From Caulobacter sp. (lineage in GTDB: Bacteria; Pseudomonadota; Alphaproteobacteria; Caulobacterales; Caulobacteraceae): a stretch of DNA of 64,000 nucleotides. Where the stretch lies: positions 1-64,000 of the forward strand of contig JAUXTQ010000040.1 of NCBI GenBank assembly GCA_030678995.1. Direction: 5' to 3'. The first letter of the stretch is position 1. Each line of letters begins with the position of its first letter. The notes under the pieces were generated by a model. It was not told the origin of the DNA, made no database searches, and was given only the letters and a program-made list of their open reading frames with translations. The translations under genes were made by a program, and so were the position numbers. Positions 29,272-38,794 of this stretch are shown here, piece by piece.

Positions 29272-30270
29272 TCAGACGCCGCGCAGGGCCTGAAAGACCA
29301 TCACCGCATTGGCGATCACATAGAGTCCCAGCAGCGTCAGCGTTACCCTCAGGTCCCATAGACGAGCCGTATCCTCGTCAACCCAACGGCCCGCGACCCT
29401 GTGCGCCGGTACGCTCCAGGCGGTTGCCAGCAGGAGCAGCAGCAGGGCTGCGAAATGTATCTGGTCGAGGAAATAGAGCCCCTGATGCTGGCCGACGAGC
29501 TGGTCGAGCGAGACGTAGCTGAGCACCACCGCGAAGAGGATGGATCCAAGGGCGCCCATCCGGCCCATGAACGTCTCGGTCTCCACGACGTCGAACGCCA
29601 TGCTGATCAGGGCCAGAAAGGCGGCGATGAACAGCGGAAAGGTCGCCTTGATGAAGTTGGAGGCCTTTGCCGCCCGGTTCGCCTTCAGAACGATCCTGGC
29701 CGACGCGTAGGAGCTCTTGCCGCCGGGCAGGGAGGGATCGCCGAAAGTCGTGGCGCGGGTCGTGGCCCCGGCCGTCAGGTTCAGGTCAGAGATTGTCCAG
29801 CCAGGCGTGGACAGGCTCTCGTCGACGCCGGACTCGACCGTGTCCACGGCATAACGCAGCCCACGGGTGTCCAGCACGGACTCCTCGAGTTTCACCACCA
29901 GTTCCTGGTGGTCGAACGGATAGTTCGCCAGCCGGAAGTCCTGGCGGAAGGTGCCGCTGAACATGCGCGACGACCACCAGGACTTGCCGCGCGGGAGGCT
30001 CGAGTCGAGCTGGCCCTCCACCGCCTCGGCGTTGAGGAACTGCATTGTCTCGAGCGGTTTGACGTCCGCGGTCGGACAGACGCTCCACATCCAGAAGTCG
30101 GCGTCAAATGTGCCGGCGGCCGTGTCGACGTTGTGCACCGACGTGAAATAGACGCCGATCCGGCAGGTGGTGGCCGCGGCCGTCGTCGCCATCGCCCGGC
30201 CGGGAAACGCTGAAACCGCGAGCAGTAGAACCGCGACGAGCGCGCCAAGACTTTTGATGATCGCCGACAT
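29272..30270 (-). CDS. Pentameric ligand-gated ion channel (Cys-loop receptor superfamily) homologue
   Basis: The 332-residue protein has a signal peptide (about 1-28, ending GRAMA), an extracellular beta-rich domain (about 30-200) and four membrane helices (about 206-226, 236-254, 270-287 and 307-328). The loop FRLANYPFDHQELVVKLEES (residues 112-131) matches the Pro-loop/Cys-loop region (YPFDxQ) of bacterial channels such as GLIC and ELIC, without the disulfide. GTFDADFWMWSVCP corresponds to the early strand with the conserved Trp. These proteins form pentamers gated by protons or small ligands in the inner membrane. TM2 is unusually hydrophobic for a pore helix, so conduction is uncertain. 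Confidence 0.75.
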   Translation of the reverse strand: MSAIIKSLGALVAVLLLAVSAFPGRAMATTAAATTCRIGVYFTSVHNVDTAAGTFDADFWMWSVCPTADVKPLETMQFLNAEAVEGQLDSSLPRGKSWWSSRMFSGTFRQDFRLANYPFDHQELVVKLEESVLDTRGLRYAVDTVESGVDESLSTPGWTISDLNLTAGATTRATTFGDPSLPGGKSSYASARIVLKANRAAKASNFIKATFPLFIAAFLALISMAFDVVETETFMGRMGALGSILFAVVLSYVSLDQLVGQHQGLYFLDQIHFAALLLLLLATAWSVPAHRVAGRWVDEDTARLWDLRVTLTLLGLYVIANAVMVFQALRGV

Positions 30271-30351
30271 TTGCTCCCCCGAGCGGTGGCGGCGATGCTG
30301 GAGGTTTCCGGGGCGAGGTCAAGCCGAACACATACCCGTTTTGGGTGCGCC

Positions 30352-31560
30352 CTACTGCCCCCGCCTGGTCGCGATCGGCAGGTCGCCCGCCGTGGGATCG
30401 GCGGGGGGCGGAGGCGTCGGTGCGACAGGCGCGGTGCTCATCGGCGCGTCGGGGTCCTCCAGCGCCTTCAGGCGGGCGTTGATGTCGGCCACTTCCTCGG
30501 GCGTGGGCGGACGGCGGGCGGGCTGCAGCGTCCCCTCGATCCTCAGCTGCTCTTCTCCCGGAAGGCCGGGGACCTGGATGGTGTAGGTGCGGGCCTCGCC
30601 GTCGATGCCCAAGGTCACGGTCCGGGCCAGGGCGCCGAGGTTCAGGGTGTCGCCAGTCAGCTGACCGCCCTGGGTGCGGTCATCGACGCCCGTCAGGATG
30701 GCCAGGTCGAGGTTGCCCTCGCCGCCCGCGTAGCGGCCGGTGAAAGCCCGCGGCAAGCCCGACGGACCGGTCCAGCGATAGAAGATGTGCCGCCCGATCT
30801 TGGTGATCTTGTAGAGGGTCGGCGCCCAGTAGGGGGCCACGTAGTCGGCGTGATAGTGGGTCGCGGTGCCGACCGTCCTGAGGACGAAACCGCCAAGGGC
30901 GCGCTGGGCCACGGCCTTCGCCCGGGCCCAGATCTCCGGATTGGGCACGCGGGCCAGCGATCCGTCGCAGGTGAAGCTGAACTGGCAGCCGGTGATCCGT
31001 TGCGAGCCTTCGTAGACCACGCCGCAGACCGACTTGGGATAGCCCGGGTGGCGCAGGCGGTTGAGCACTGTCTGGGCGACGGCCTGCATGCCCTCCAGCG
31101 GCTCGATGGCCGCCTCGTAGTAGATGGCCTGGGTCAGGCACTCCTCGGCCCGCAGGCGGTCGTCGTCCGAGGCCTTGAGGACGAACGGCTTGGCCGGCGG
31201 CGGCGGGTCCGACCCGAAGGGCTTGAGGGCGTTGATCAGCATCGCGTCGCTGGCGTTCAGGCTAATACCGCCCAGCGTCGGGATGCGGGAGAGATCGTAG
31301 CTGGTCCAGCCGACGGTGCGGCCCCAGGGGTCGGCCCGGACAACCGGATCGTGTCGCCGGACCAGGGCCAGCATGGCCGGGTCCATGTCGGCGGTCAGCC
31401 GGGCCAGCGCCTCGTTGGAGAGGCCCCGGGCCACCGCCACCACGCCGCGCATCCGGCCGGTCCCGGCCTTGACCCGGTAGTCGGTGACGCAGGCCGACAG
31501 GCTCGTCGCCACCAGGACGACGAGAATGCGTTTCGCGAGCTGGCGAAGCCCCTCGACCAA
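30352..31560 (-). CDS. SleB-type cell-wall hydrolase lipoprotein
   Basis: The 402-residue protein has a lipoprotein signal ending SLSAC (acylated Cys near residue 24) and a hydrolase-2 (SleB) domain at about 130-270. The domain contains ECLTQAIYYEAAIEPLEGMQ with the catalytic Glu, AVAQTVLNRLRHPGYP, and the disulfide-type CGVVYEGSQRITGCQFSFTC. HYHADYVAPYW closes the domain. It likely cleaves peptidoglycan in the periplasm, anchored to the membrane. A Pro-rich C-terminal tail follows. It is divergent from the histidine kinase, with about 270 bases between them. Confidence 0.9.
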   Translation of the reverse strand: MVEGLRQLAKRILVVLVATSLSACVTDYRVKAGTGRMRGVVAVARGLSNEALARLTADMDPAMLALVRRHDPVVRADPWGRTVGWTSYDLSRIPTLGGISLNASDAMLINALKPFGSDPPPPAKPFVLKASDDDRLRAEECLTQAIYYEAAIEPLEGMQAVAQTVLNRLRHPGYPKSVCGVVYEGSQRITGCQFSFTCDGSLARVPNPEIWARAKAVAQRALGGFVLRTVGTATHYHADYVAPYWAPTLYKITKIGRHIFYRWTGPSGLPRAFTGRYAGGEGNLDLAILTGVDDRTQGGQLTGDTLNLGALARTVTLGIDGEARTYTIQVPGLPGEEQLRIEGTLQPARRPPTPEEVADINARLKALEDPDAPMSTAPVAPTPPPPADPTAGDLPIATRRGQ

Positions 31561-31831
31561 ACCGCTACTTGCCGCCCAGCGTGGCGCGGTGACTGTCGTG
31601 ATCGTTCGTCGCCCTGTCGGCCATGCCCTTCCGGTCCTTTCCGGGATCGTCGCTCCTGGTCCCCAAAGGGCAGGTGACGCTGGTGTAACGCCGCTCAGCC
31701 GGTTCGCCCAGCGCGGGATACCGTCAAATCCCAGAAGGTCATCTCCTGTGTTGCGCCAACTAGTGAAGCTCGTTCATGATCGAGGCAAGATGCCACGGCG
31801 TGTCGGGGCGCGGGGGCCTGAGAGGGGACGC

Positions 31832-33835
31832 ATGTCCGAAACCAGACCCCGCCGCCCCGACGGCGATGGTGAGCCGCTGTTCTGGCGCGCCATCCCGCTC
31901 AACGCCCCGCCCTTCCTTCACGCACTTCTGGTCACAGCCATAGCGCTCGGAACGGCGCTCGGGTTGCGGCTGGTCGTCATGGGCTTTCCCCATGGCTGGG
32001 GGATATCATCGACCTTCTTCCCGGCCTTCATCGTCGCCACCCTGTTCGCCGGCCCGCGGTGGGGCTGGGGGGTCTGGGCGGTGGCCATGGCCATCGGCCT
32101 GACCGCCCCGGGCAACGCAGCCGTCGGCTTTCCGCAGCAGGGCGCCCTGGCCCTGTTCGGGCTGTCGGGCGGTCTGACGGTGATGGCGTCCAGCGCCCTG
32201 CGCACCGCCCTGGTCCGCCTGCGGGAATCCGCTGACCTGCAGCGCGAGAGCGAGGCGCGGTTTCGCAGCCTCGCCGACAGCGCCCCTTCCCTCATGTGGG
32301 TGTCCCGCGTCGGCGGGGCCCGCCATTTCGTCAACACCGCCTACATCGCCTTCGTCGGCGGCAGCTACGACGACGCCCTCCATGTGGACTGGCGCACGCG
32401 CCTGCATCCGGACGACCTTCAGCGGATCCTGAAGGAGCAGGTCGCCGGCGAGGGGGCGCACAAGCCCTTCAGTCTGGAGGCCCGCTATCGCCGCGCGGAC
32501 GGCGAATGGCGCTGGCTGAAGTCGTTCTCCCAGCCGAGACTCGACCCGGCCGGCGAGTTCTCGGGGTTCGCCGGGATCGCCTTCGACGTCACCGAGGCCA
32601 AACAGGTCGAGGCCGATCTGCAGCGCATCAACGAGTTGCTGGAGGAACGGGTCGATCTGGCGGTGGCCGAACGGGACCAGGCCCAGGCGGCCCTTGACCA
32701 GTCGCAGAAACTCGAGGCCCTGGGACGGCTCACCGGCGGCGTGGCCCATGACTTCAACAACCTGCTGACGGTGATCATCGGCGCCCTGGACATCGTCCTG
32801 CGGCATCCCGAGAACACCGCCCGCACCGCCCGCCTGGGCAAGGCGGCGCTGGACGCCGCCCAGCGGGGCGAGCGTCTGACCCGTCAACTGCTGGCCTTCT
32901 CCCGCCGCCAGCCGTTGCGGCCGGAGCCCGTCAGTCTCGACAGCCTGATCCGCCAGAGCGAGCCCCTCTATCGCGGCGCCCTGGGCGAGCGGTTCATGCT
33001 CGACCTGTCGCTGAAGGCCGGCGACGGCACGGTCAGCGTCGATGCGGCGCAGTTCGACGCGGCGGTGATGAACCTGCTGGTCAATGCCCGTGACGCCATG
33101 AGCGGCGGCGGCGTGGTCCTGCTGGCCACCGCCCTGGTGCGGCGGGCTGCCGGCGCCGACGATCTGCCGGCCGGCGACTATGTGGCCATCAGCGTCCAGG
33201 ACAACGGCGAGGGCATGGACGAGGCGACCCGAGCGCGGGTGTTCGAGCCCTTCTTCAGCACCAAGCCGGTCGGCAAGGGCACGGGCCTGGGTCTGTCGCA
33301 GGTCTATGGCTTCGTGCGCCAGAGCGGCGGCGGGGTGCTGGTGGACAGCGCGCCGGGCCGCGGGACCACCCTGACCCTGCTGCTGCCGCTGGACCGCTCC
33401 ACCCCCGAGGACGCCGATGGGACAAGGCCGGCGACCTGGCCGGACACCCCCGCCCTCGACATCCTGCTGGTCGAGGACGATCCCCAGGTCGCGGTGCTGG
33501 CCGAGGCCATGCTGCGGGAGTTGGGCCACAGGGTGCAGGTGGTCGACAATCCTGCCCGGGCCCTGGCCCTGGTCCGTGAGGAGGCGCACTTCGGCCTGCT
33601 GCTGACAGACGTGGTCATGCCCGGCGACATGACCGGGGTGGATCTGGCGCGGAAGGCCGTCGCCGCGCGGCCCGGCCTGCCGGTGTTGCTCAGCTCCGGC
33701 TACACCGGCGAAGTCCTCGCCTCGGCCGAGGATGCCCCCTGGCCCCTGCTGCGCAAGCCCTACACCCTGGATGTTCTCGCCGCGGCGATCGCCCAGACGG
33801 TCAGCGACGCGGACCCGGGCGCCGCCGGGGACTGA
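31832..33835 (+). CDS. Membrane-bound PAS hybrid sensor histidine kinase
   Basis: The 667-residue protein has an N-terminal membrane module of about four segments (residues 25-130, including LHALLVTAIALGTALGLRLV), a PAS/PAC domain (about 140-255), and HisKA with phosphoacceptor His306 in LTGGVAHDFNNLL. HATPase_c follows with NLLVNARDAMSGGG, DNGEGM and GKGTGLGLSQVYGF. A C-terminal receiver starts ILLVEDDPQVAVLAEAM, with Asp593 in LLTDVVMPGD and Lys in LLRKPYTL. ATG 31832 is preferred over earlier starts because GAGAGGGGACG precedes it. No cognate output regulator lies alongside. Confidence 0.92.
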   Translation: MSETRPRRPDGDGEPLFWRAIPLNAPPFLHALLVTAIALGTALGLRLVVMGFPHGWGISSTFFPAFIVATLFAGPRWGWGVWAVAMAIGLTAPGNAAVGFPQQGALALFGLSGGLTVMASSALRTALVRLRESADLQRESEARFRSLADSAPSLMWVSRVGGARHFVNTAYIAFVGGSYDDALHVDWRTRLHPDDLQRILKEQVAGEGAHKPFSLEARYRRADGEWRWLKSFSQPRLDPAGEFSGFAGIAFDVTEAKQVEADLQRINELLEERVDLAVAERDQAQAALDQSQKLEALGRLTGGVAHDFNNLLTVIIGALDIVLRHPENTARTARLGKAALDAAQRGERLTRQLLAFSRRQPLRPEPVSLDSLIRQSEPLYRGALGERFMLDLSLKAGDGTVSVDAAQFDAAVMNLLVNARDAMSGGGVVLLATALVRRAAGADDLPAGDYVAISVQDNGEGMDEATRARVFEPFFSTKPVGKGTGLGLSQVYGFVRQSGGGVLVDSAPGRGTTLTLLLPLDRSTPEDADGTRPATWPDTPALDILLVEDDPQVAVLAEAMLRELGHRVQVVDNPARALALVREEAHFGLLLTDVVMPGDMTGVDLARKAVAARPGLPVLLSSGYTGEVLASAEDAPWPLLRKPYTLDVLAAAIAQTVSDADPGAAGD

Positions 33836-33889
33836 CCGGTCAATTCATGTTGCGTCGGTGAGAGCACGGGTCTACAACCCTCTTGCTTC

Positions 33890-33910
33890 TTATGCTCACT
33901 TGTAGCATAA
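33890..33910. promoter_or_regulatory. First nad operon operator-like palindrome
   Basis: Perfect 7-bp arms, TTATGCT-N7-AGCATAA (N7 = CACTTGT), about 85 bases before the nadA start. The same architecture is repeated at 33964-33984. Its place before a nadABC operon suggests an NAD-responsive repressor such as NadQ; this is inference. Confidence 0.65.
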
Positions 33911-33963
33911 GTCGTGCGGCGCCGGGGTGGAACAGTCCGCTCCCGGCGTTTTAGAGGCCCCTG

Positions 33964-33984
33964 AAATGCTCAGTTTGAGCATAA
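33964..33984. promoter_or_regulatory. Second nad operon operator-like palindrome, next to the nadA ribosome binding site
   Basis: AAATGCT-N7-AGCATAA (N7 = CAGTTTG), the same 21-bp layout as the site at 33890. The right arm runs into AAGGAGGA, so a bound repressor would also cover the Shine-Dalgarno region of nadA. The centre-to-centre distance is 74 bp, about seven helical turns. Confidence 0.65.
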
Positions 33985-33995
33985 GGAGGATCGAG

Positions 33996-35081
33996 ATGGC
34001 CGACGGTTTCGCCCGCAGCGACTTCACCCCAAAGGTGGAAGCCGAGCTCGCCGCGACCTGGGACAAGGTCAAGGGCCGGGTCACGCCGCTGGAGTGGCAG
34101 ATCCACGCCCCGCTGATCGCCAGGATCAACCGCCTCAAGCGCGAGAAGAACGCGGTCATCCTGGCCCACAACTACATGACGCCGGAGATCTTCCACGGGG
34201 TCGGCGACTATGTCGGCGACAGCCTGGGCCTGGCCCGCGAGGCGGCCCGCTCGGACGCGAAGATCATCGTTCAGGCGGGCGTCCATTTCATGGCCGAGAC
34301 CAGCAAGGTGCTCTGCCCGGACAAGACCGTCCTGATCCCCGACCTGCGCGCCGGCTGCAGCCTGGCCAGCTCGATCACCGGCGCCGACGTGCGGCTGATC
34401 AAGCAGCGCTACCCCGGCCTGCCGGTGGTCACCTATGTCAACACCACCGCCGACGTGAAGGCCGAGACGGACATCTGCTGCACCAGCGCCAACGCCGTGC
34501 AGGTGGTGGAGTGGGCCGCCAGGGAATGGGGCGTCGACCGGGTGATCCTGATCCCCGACGAGTTCCTCGCCCGCAACGTCGCGGCGCAGACGGACATCAA
34601 GATCATCGCCTGGCAGGGCCGTTGCGAGGTGCATGAGCGCTTCAACGCCCAGGACATCGCCGACCTGCGGGCGGCCTACCCGGGCGCGGAGGTGCTGGCC
34701 CATCCCGAATGCCCTGAAGAGGTGCTGGCCGCCTCCGACTTCGCCGGCTCGACCGCCGCGATGATCGACTATGTCGTGACCCGCCAGCCCAGGCAGGTGG
34801 TGCTGCTGACCGAATGCTCGATGGCCAGCAACGTCGCCGCCGACGCGCCGGGGACGCAGTTCCTCGGCCCCTGCAATCTCTGCCCGCACATGAAGCGCAT
34901 CTCGCTGGAGAACATCCTCGAGGCGTTGGAGAAGGAGCAGTACGAGGTCACCGTCGATCCGGCCATCGCCGACCGCGCCCGCCTGGCGGTGCAGCGGATG
35001 ATCGACTTGCCCCCGCCCGCGACGCCGGCGCGTTACGACCTCGTGAAGGCCCGCCATCACGTCGATGTGGAGTTGATCTGA
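33996..35081 (+). CDS. nadA: Quinolinate synthase A
   Basis: The 361-residue NadA condenses iminoaspartate with dihydroxyacetone phosphate to quinolinate using a [4Fe-4S] cluster. It has [20 protein letters not shown], the cluster-ligand candidates in [20 protein letters not shown] and [10 protein letters not shown], and [13 protein letters not shown] 33996 is chosen because a strong AAGGAGGA lies five bases upstream; starts at 33927 and 33966 are less likely and fall within the operator region. It is the first gene of the nadA-ORF-nadB-nadC operon, with all junctions overlapping. Confidence 0.96.
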   Translation: MADGFARSDFTPKVEAELAATWDKVKGRVTPLEWQIHAPLIARINRLKREKNAVILAHNYMTPEIFHGVGDYVGDSLGLAREAARSDAKIIVQAGVHFMAETSKVLCPDKTVLIPDLRAGCSLASSITGADVRLIKQRYPGLPVVTYVNTTADVKAETDICCTSANAVQVVEWAAREWGVDRVILIPDEFLARNVAAQTDIKIIAWQGRCEVHERFNAQDIADLRAAYPGAEVLAHPECPEEVLAASDFAGSTAAMIDYVVTRQPRQVVLLTECSMASNVAADAPGTQFLGPCNLCPHMKRISLENILEALEKEQYEVTVDPAIADRARLAVQRMIDLPPPATPARYDLVKARHHVDVELI

Positions 35082-35281
35082 TGATCGCTATCAACAAGCT
35101 CGGCGTCGCCTACATGGTCCGGGCGACCCCACCGGAAGTGACCAGGGCCTGGGGCAGCCTGCTGCCGATGAACGCCCGCAACGTGGTCGAGGAACTGATC
35201 CGCCACGGCTGCAGCCTGGAGCAGGCCTTCGACGCCATGATCGTAGCCGACCCGGCCCGCGCGGCCCTGGAACTGCGATGA
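35081..35281 (+). CDS. Small protein of unknown function inside the nad operon
   Basis: The 66-residue protein starts at ATG 35081, overlapping the nadA stop (TGATG), and ends overlapping the nadB ATG at 35278. It reads NKLGVAYMVRATPPEVTRAW near its start, then LPMNARNVVEELIRHGCSLE and [18 protein letters not shown]. It appears soluble and mostly helical, with one Cys. Precise coupling on both sides indicates that it is a real gene. I recognise no family; a role in quinolinate or NAD synthesis or NadB control is possible only by position. Confidence 0.65.
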   Translation: MIAINKLGVAYMVRATPPEVTRAWGSLLPMNARNVVEELIRHGCSLEQAFDAMIVADPARAALELR

Positions 35282-36798
35282 TCGAGCGCATCCATCACGA
35301 CGGCGTCCTGGTCATCGGGGCGGGCCTGGCGGGCCTCACCGCCGCCCTGGCCGCCGCGCCGCGCAAGGCGCTGGTGCTGTCGCCGACGCCGCTGAACACC
35401 GGTTGCTCCTCGGCCTGGGCGCAGGGCGGCATGGCCGCGGCGCTGGGCGAGGACGACGCCCCGGCCCTGCACGCCGCCGACACCCTGGCCGCCGGCGCCG
35501 GCCTGTGCGACCCGGCGATGGTCGAGATCCTGACCCGTGAGGGACCGGACGCCGTGCGCCACCTGGCGGACCTGGGCGCCCCCTTCGACCGGACCGAGGA
35601 CGGCGCCTTTGCCCAGAGCCTGGAAGCCGCCCACGGCCGCGCCCGCGTCGCGCGGGTGAAGGGCGACCAGGCCGGCCGCGAGATCATGCGCGCCATGACC
35701 GTGGCCGCCTTCGTCTCGCCGCTGGTCAGCACCCGCGCCGGGGTCCGCGCCCGCCTGCTGCTGCAGGACGGCGAGGGCCGGGTCCGCGGGGTGCTGGCCG
35801 AACGCAAGGGCCAGCCGTACGAGATCACGGCCGACGCGGTGATCCTGGCCACCGGCGGCATCGGCGGCCTGTACGCGGTGACCACCACTCCGGCCGAGCT
35901 GAAGGGCGAGGGTCTGGGCCTGGCCGCCCTGGCCGGCGCGGTCATCGCCGATCCGGAGTTCGTGCAGTTCCATCCCACGGCCATCGACATCGGCCGCGAC
36001 CCCGCCCCCCTGGCCACCGAGGCCCTGCGCGGCGAGGGCGCCAGACTGCTCAACGGCGCGGGCGAGGCCTTCATGGCCGGCTATCACGCGGCCGCCGAAC
36101 TGGCGCCCCGCGACGTGGTGGCCCGGGCCATCCATGCCGAGCTGATGGCCGGCCGGGGCGCCTTCCTCGACGCCCGCACAGCGGTCGGCGACCACTTCCC
36201 CGACGAGTTCCCGGCGGTCTTCGCCGCCTGCATGAGCGCCGGGATCGACCCGCGCTATCAGCTGATCCCGGTGGCGCCGGCCTGCCACTACCACATGGGC
36301 GGGGTGGTCACCGACGCCACGGGCGCCACCACTCTGACTGGCCTCTACGCCGCCGGGGAGTGCGCCTCGACCGGCGTCCACGGCGCCAACCGCTTGGCCT
36401 CCAACTCGCTGCTGGAAGCAGCCGTATTCGGCGCCCGCGCCGGGGCGGCGGCCCGCGACCTGCCGACGCTGACCAGCCGGGTCCCGACCGGCGCGGCCCT
36501 GCCCGACCTGCCGGACGGAGCGCTGGCCGAGCTGCGCGGCCTGATGACCCGTCACGCCGGCGTGGTCCGCGACGCGGCGGGCCTGGAGCAACTTACCCAG
36601 GCCGTCGGCGGCATGAAGACCCGCCACGGCGAGGGCCCGATCCTGGCCGCGGCCGGCCTGGTGGCCGAGACCGCGCTGGCCCGGCGGGAAAGCCGGGGCG
36701 CCCACTATCGCAGCGACTTCCCGCAAGCCGCCGGACCGCCGGTCCGCACCTTCGTCACCCTCGCCGGCCAGCGGGCCCTGAAGGTCGCCGCCGAATGA
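35278..36798 (+). CDS. nadB: L-aspartate oxidase
   Basis: The 506-residue FAD enzyme oxidises L-aspartate to iminoaspartate for NadA. It has the FAD motif [59 protein letters not shown], and the active-site [14 protein letters not shown], where the His and neighbouring Arg bind the carboxylates. [20 protein letters not shown] is the C-terminal FAD contact. The size is typical. The stop overlaps nadC by ATGA. Confidence 0.97.
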   Translation: MIERIHHDGVLVIGAGLAGLTAALAAAPRKALVLSPTPLNTGCSSAWAQGGMAAALGEDDAPALHAADTLAAGAGLCDPAMVEILTREGPDAVRHLADLGAPFDRTEDGAFAQSLEAAHGRARVARVKGDQAGREIMRAMTVAAFVSPLVSTRAGVRARLLLQDGEGRVRGVLAERKGQPYEITADAVILATGGIGGLYAVTTTPAELKGEGLGLAALAGAVIADPEFVQFHPTAIDIGRDPAPLATEALRGEGARLLNGAGEAFMAGYHAAAELAPRDVVARAIHAELMAGRGAFLDARTAVGDHFPDEFPAVFAACMSAGIDPRYQLIPVAPACHYHMGGVVTDATGATTLTGLYAAGECASTGVHGANRLASNSLLEAAVFGARAGAAARDLPTLTSRVPTGAALPDLPDGALAELRGLMTRHAGVVRDAAGLEQLTQAVGGMKTRHGEGPILAAAGLVAETALARRESRGAHYRSDFPQAAGPPVRTFVTLAGQRALKVAAE

Positions 36799-37640
36799 TC
36801 GCCCCCCTGCCCGACCTGCTGATCGAGCCCATCGTCCGCGCCGCCCTGGCCGAGGACCTGGGCCGGGCCGGCGACATCACGGCCATGGCCTGCATCGACG
36901 CCGACGCCCAACTGGACGCCGATTTCGTCGCCCGCAAGGCCGGGACCGTGGCCGGCCTGGCCTGCGCCCGGCTGGCGGTGCTCGCCCTGGATCCGAACGC
37001 GCGGTTCGAAGCCATGGTCGAGGACGGCGACACAATTGGGCGCGGTACGGCGCTGGCCCGGGTCTCGGGCAACGCGCGCGCCCTGCTGTCGGCCGAGCGC
37101 ACGGCGCTCAACCTGCTGGGCCGGCTGAGCGGCGTCGCCACCCTGACCCGCGCCTATGTCGAGGCGGTGGCGGGCACGAAGGTCCGCGTCACCGACACCC
37201 GCAAGACCACGCCGGGCCTGCGGGCGCTCGAGAAGTACGCCGTGCGCTGCGGCGGCGGGACCAACCACCGCTTCGGCCTGGATGACGCCATCCTGATCAA
37301 GGACAACCATGTGGCGGCCTGCGGCGGGGTCGGCGAAGCCATCCGCCGCGCCCGCGCCTTCGCCGGCCATCTGGTCAAGGTCGAGTGCGAGGTCGATGGC
37401 CTGGACCAGCTGGCCGAGGCCCTCGAGGCCGGGCCGGACGTAATCATGCTCGACAACTTCAGCCTCGAGCACCTGCGCCACGCCGTCGAGCTGACCGCCG
37501 GACGGGTGGTGCTGGAAGCCTCCGGCGGCGTGACCCTCGACACCGTCCGCGCCATCGCCGCCACCGGCGTGGACGTGATCAGCGTCGGCGCCCTGACGCA
37601 CTCGGCCAGCGTGCTGGACATCGGGCTGGACGCGGTTTGA
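36795..37640 (+). CDS. nadC: Nicotinate-nucleotide pyrophosphorylase (quinolinate phosphoribosyltransferase)
   Basis: The 281-residue NadC converts quinolinate and PRPP to nicotinate mononucleotide, carbon dioxide and pyrophosphate. Motifs include [80 protein letters not shown], and [20 protein letters not shown] followed by DVIMLDNFS. It is the last gene of the nad operon. A long palindromic repeat follows its stop and could end the transcript. Confidence 0.97.
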   Translation: MIAPLPDLLIEPIVRAALAEDLGRAGDITAMACIDADAQLDADFVARKAGTVAGLACARLAVLALDPNARFEAMVEDGDTIGRGTALARVSGNARALLSAERTALNLLGRLSGVATLTRAYVEAVAGTKVRVTDTRKTTPGLRALEKYAVRCGGGTNHRFGLDDAILIKDNHVAACGGVGEAIRRARAFAGHLVKVECEVDGLDQLAEALEAGPDVIMLDNFSLEHLRHAVELTAGRVVLEASGGVTLDTVRAIAATGVDVISVGALTHSASVLDIGLDAV

Positions 37641-37643
37641 TTT

Positions 37644-37802
37644 GTCCTCCCCAGCTTGCTGGGGAGGGGGACCATGCGGAGCATGGTGGAGGGGCTGCGC
37701 GGGCACGACCGGAAAGACCTGAATTCAGGGCTTGGCCGCACCCGTTTGCGCAGCCCCCTCCACCGCCTCCGGCGGTCCCCCTCCCCGCTGCGCGGGGAGG
37801 AT
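37644..37802. repeat. Long dispersed palindromic repeat downstream of nadC
   Basis: About 160 bases form an extended imperfect palindrome: GTCCTCCCCAGCTTGCTGGG and CATGGTGGAGGGGCTGCGC on the left, matched by GCGCAGCCCCCTCCACCGCC and CCCGCTGCGCGGGGAGGA on the right. The middle holds a GACCGGAAAGACCTGAATTC spacer. Related CTCCCC-type repeats are at 40900, 44812 and 49362. Confidence 0.75.
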
Positions 37803-37831
37803 CAGCTTGATTTGAAGGCGGAGGCGCTCCC

Positions 37832-38587
37832 ATGCACATCGACCTGACCGGCAAGACCGTGCTCGTGACCGGGGCCAGCCGCGGCATCGGGGCGGAGATC
37901 GCGCGGGCCATGGCGGGGTCGGGGGCCAGAGTCGCGGTGCACTACTCGGCCTCCGAGGCCGAGGCCGCCGGGGTCGCCGAGGCCTGCGGCGACGGGGCCA
38001 AGACCTTCGGTGCGGACCTGGGCGATGCGGACAGCTGCATCGCCCTGTGGGACGCCGTCACCGCCAGCTTCGGCCGCGTCGATGTGCTGGTGAACAACGC
38101 CGGCGTCGCCCAGGCGGTGGATGACCCGTCGATGGACCGCTGGCTGGCGGTGTGGAACCGCACCCTGGACGTCAACCTGCGCGCCGCCGCCCTGCTCTGC
38201 CGGCTGGCGACGGACCACTTCGCGGCCAATGGCGGCGGGCGGATCATCAACATCAGCTCGCGGGCGGCCTTCCGGGGCGACCAGCCGGAGTACATCGCCT
38301 ACGCCGCCTCCAAGGGCGGCATGGTCGCCCTGACCCGCTCGATCGCGCGCGGCTTCGGCAAACAGGGCATCGTCGCCTTCAACGTGGCGCCGGGCTTCAC
38401 CCGCACGGCCATGGCCCAGGACTTCATCGACCAGTACGGCGAGGATTACGCGGTCAGCGACATCGCCCTGACCCGCCTGACCGAGCCGAAGGACGTGGCG
38501 CCGACCGTGGTCTTTCTGGCCAGCGGCCTCGCCGACCACGCCACCGGTGCGACCATCGACATCAACGCGGCGTCGTACGTGCATTAG
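37832..38587 (+). CDS. Short-chain dehydrogenase/reductase (SDR), FabG-like
   Basis: The 251-residue classical SDR has VLVTGASRGIGAEIARAMAG (cofactor Gly motif), NNAGVAQAVDD, the catalytic Ser in IINISSRAAFRG, the YxxxK dyad as YAASK, and the ending FLASGLADHATGATIDINAA. The sequence HYSASEAEAAG after the second strand hints at NADPH use. The substrate is unknown. It is a single gene between two repeat-rich gaps; the upstream repeat begins right after nadC, so it is probably not part of the nad operon. Confidence 0.9.
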   Translation: MHIDLTGKTVLVTGASRGIGAEIARAMAGSGARVAVHYSASEAEAAGVAEACGDGAKTFGADLGDADSCIALWDAVTASFGRVDVLVNNAGVAQAVDDPSMDRWLAVWNRTLDVNLRAAALLCRLATDHFAANGGGRIINISSRAAFRGDQPEYIAYAASKGGMVALTRSIARGFGKQGIVAFNVAPGFTRTAMAQDFIDQYGEDYAVSDIALTRLTEPKDVAPTVVFLASGLADHATGATIDINAASYVH

Positions 38588-38663
38588 GTTTTCGGAGACG
38601 GGTCGTTCGGGTTGGGCCTGATGGCAGAAGCCCTTTGGCCTTGATGGAATGATACGCTCCGGG

Positions 38664-38741
38664 CGACGGCCCTGGTCAAGGACGGGCCCTCTCGGGCCCG
38701 CCGCTGCGCGGCCGCGAAGCGGTCCTTGAGCAGGGCCGCCG
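38664..38741. repeat. GC-rich inverted repeat (GGCCCTGGTCAAGG...CCTTGAGCAGGGCC)
   Basis: The arms GGCCCTGGTCAAGGAC and GTCCTTGAGCAGGGCC enclose the inner palindromes GGGCCCTCTCGGGCCC and CCGCTGCGCGGCCGCGAAGCGG. A similar structure lies at 43194-43260. It occupies most of the 207-base gap before the acyltransferase. Confidence 0.6.
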
Positions 38742-38794
38742 CCGGAGCAACACTGGCCGTCAAGACATCAGGGCGCAGTCCGCCGCATAACTGA

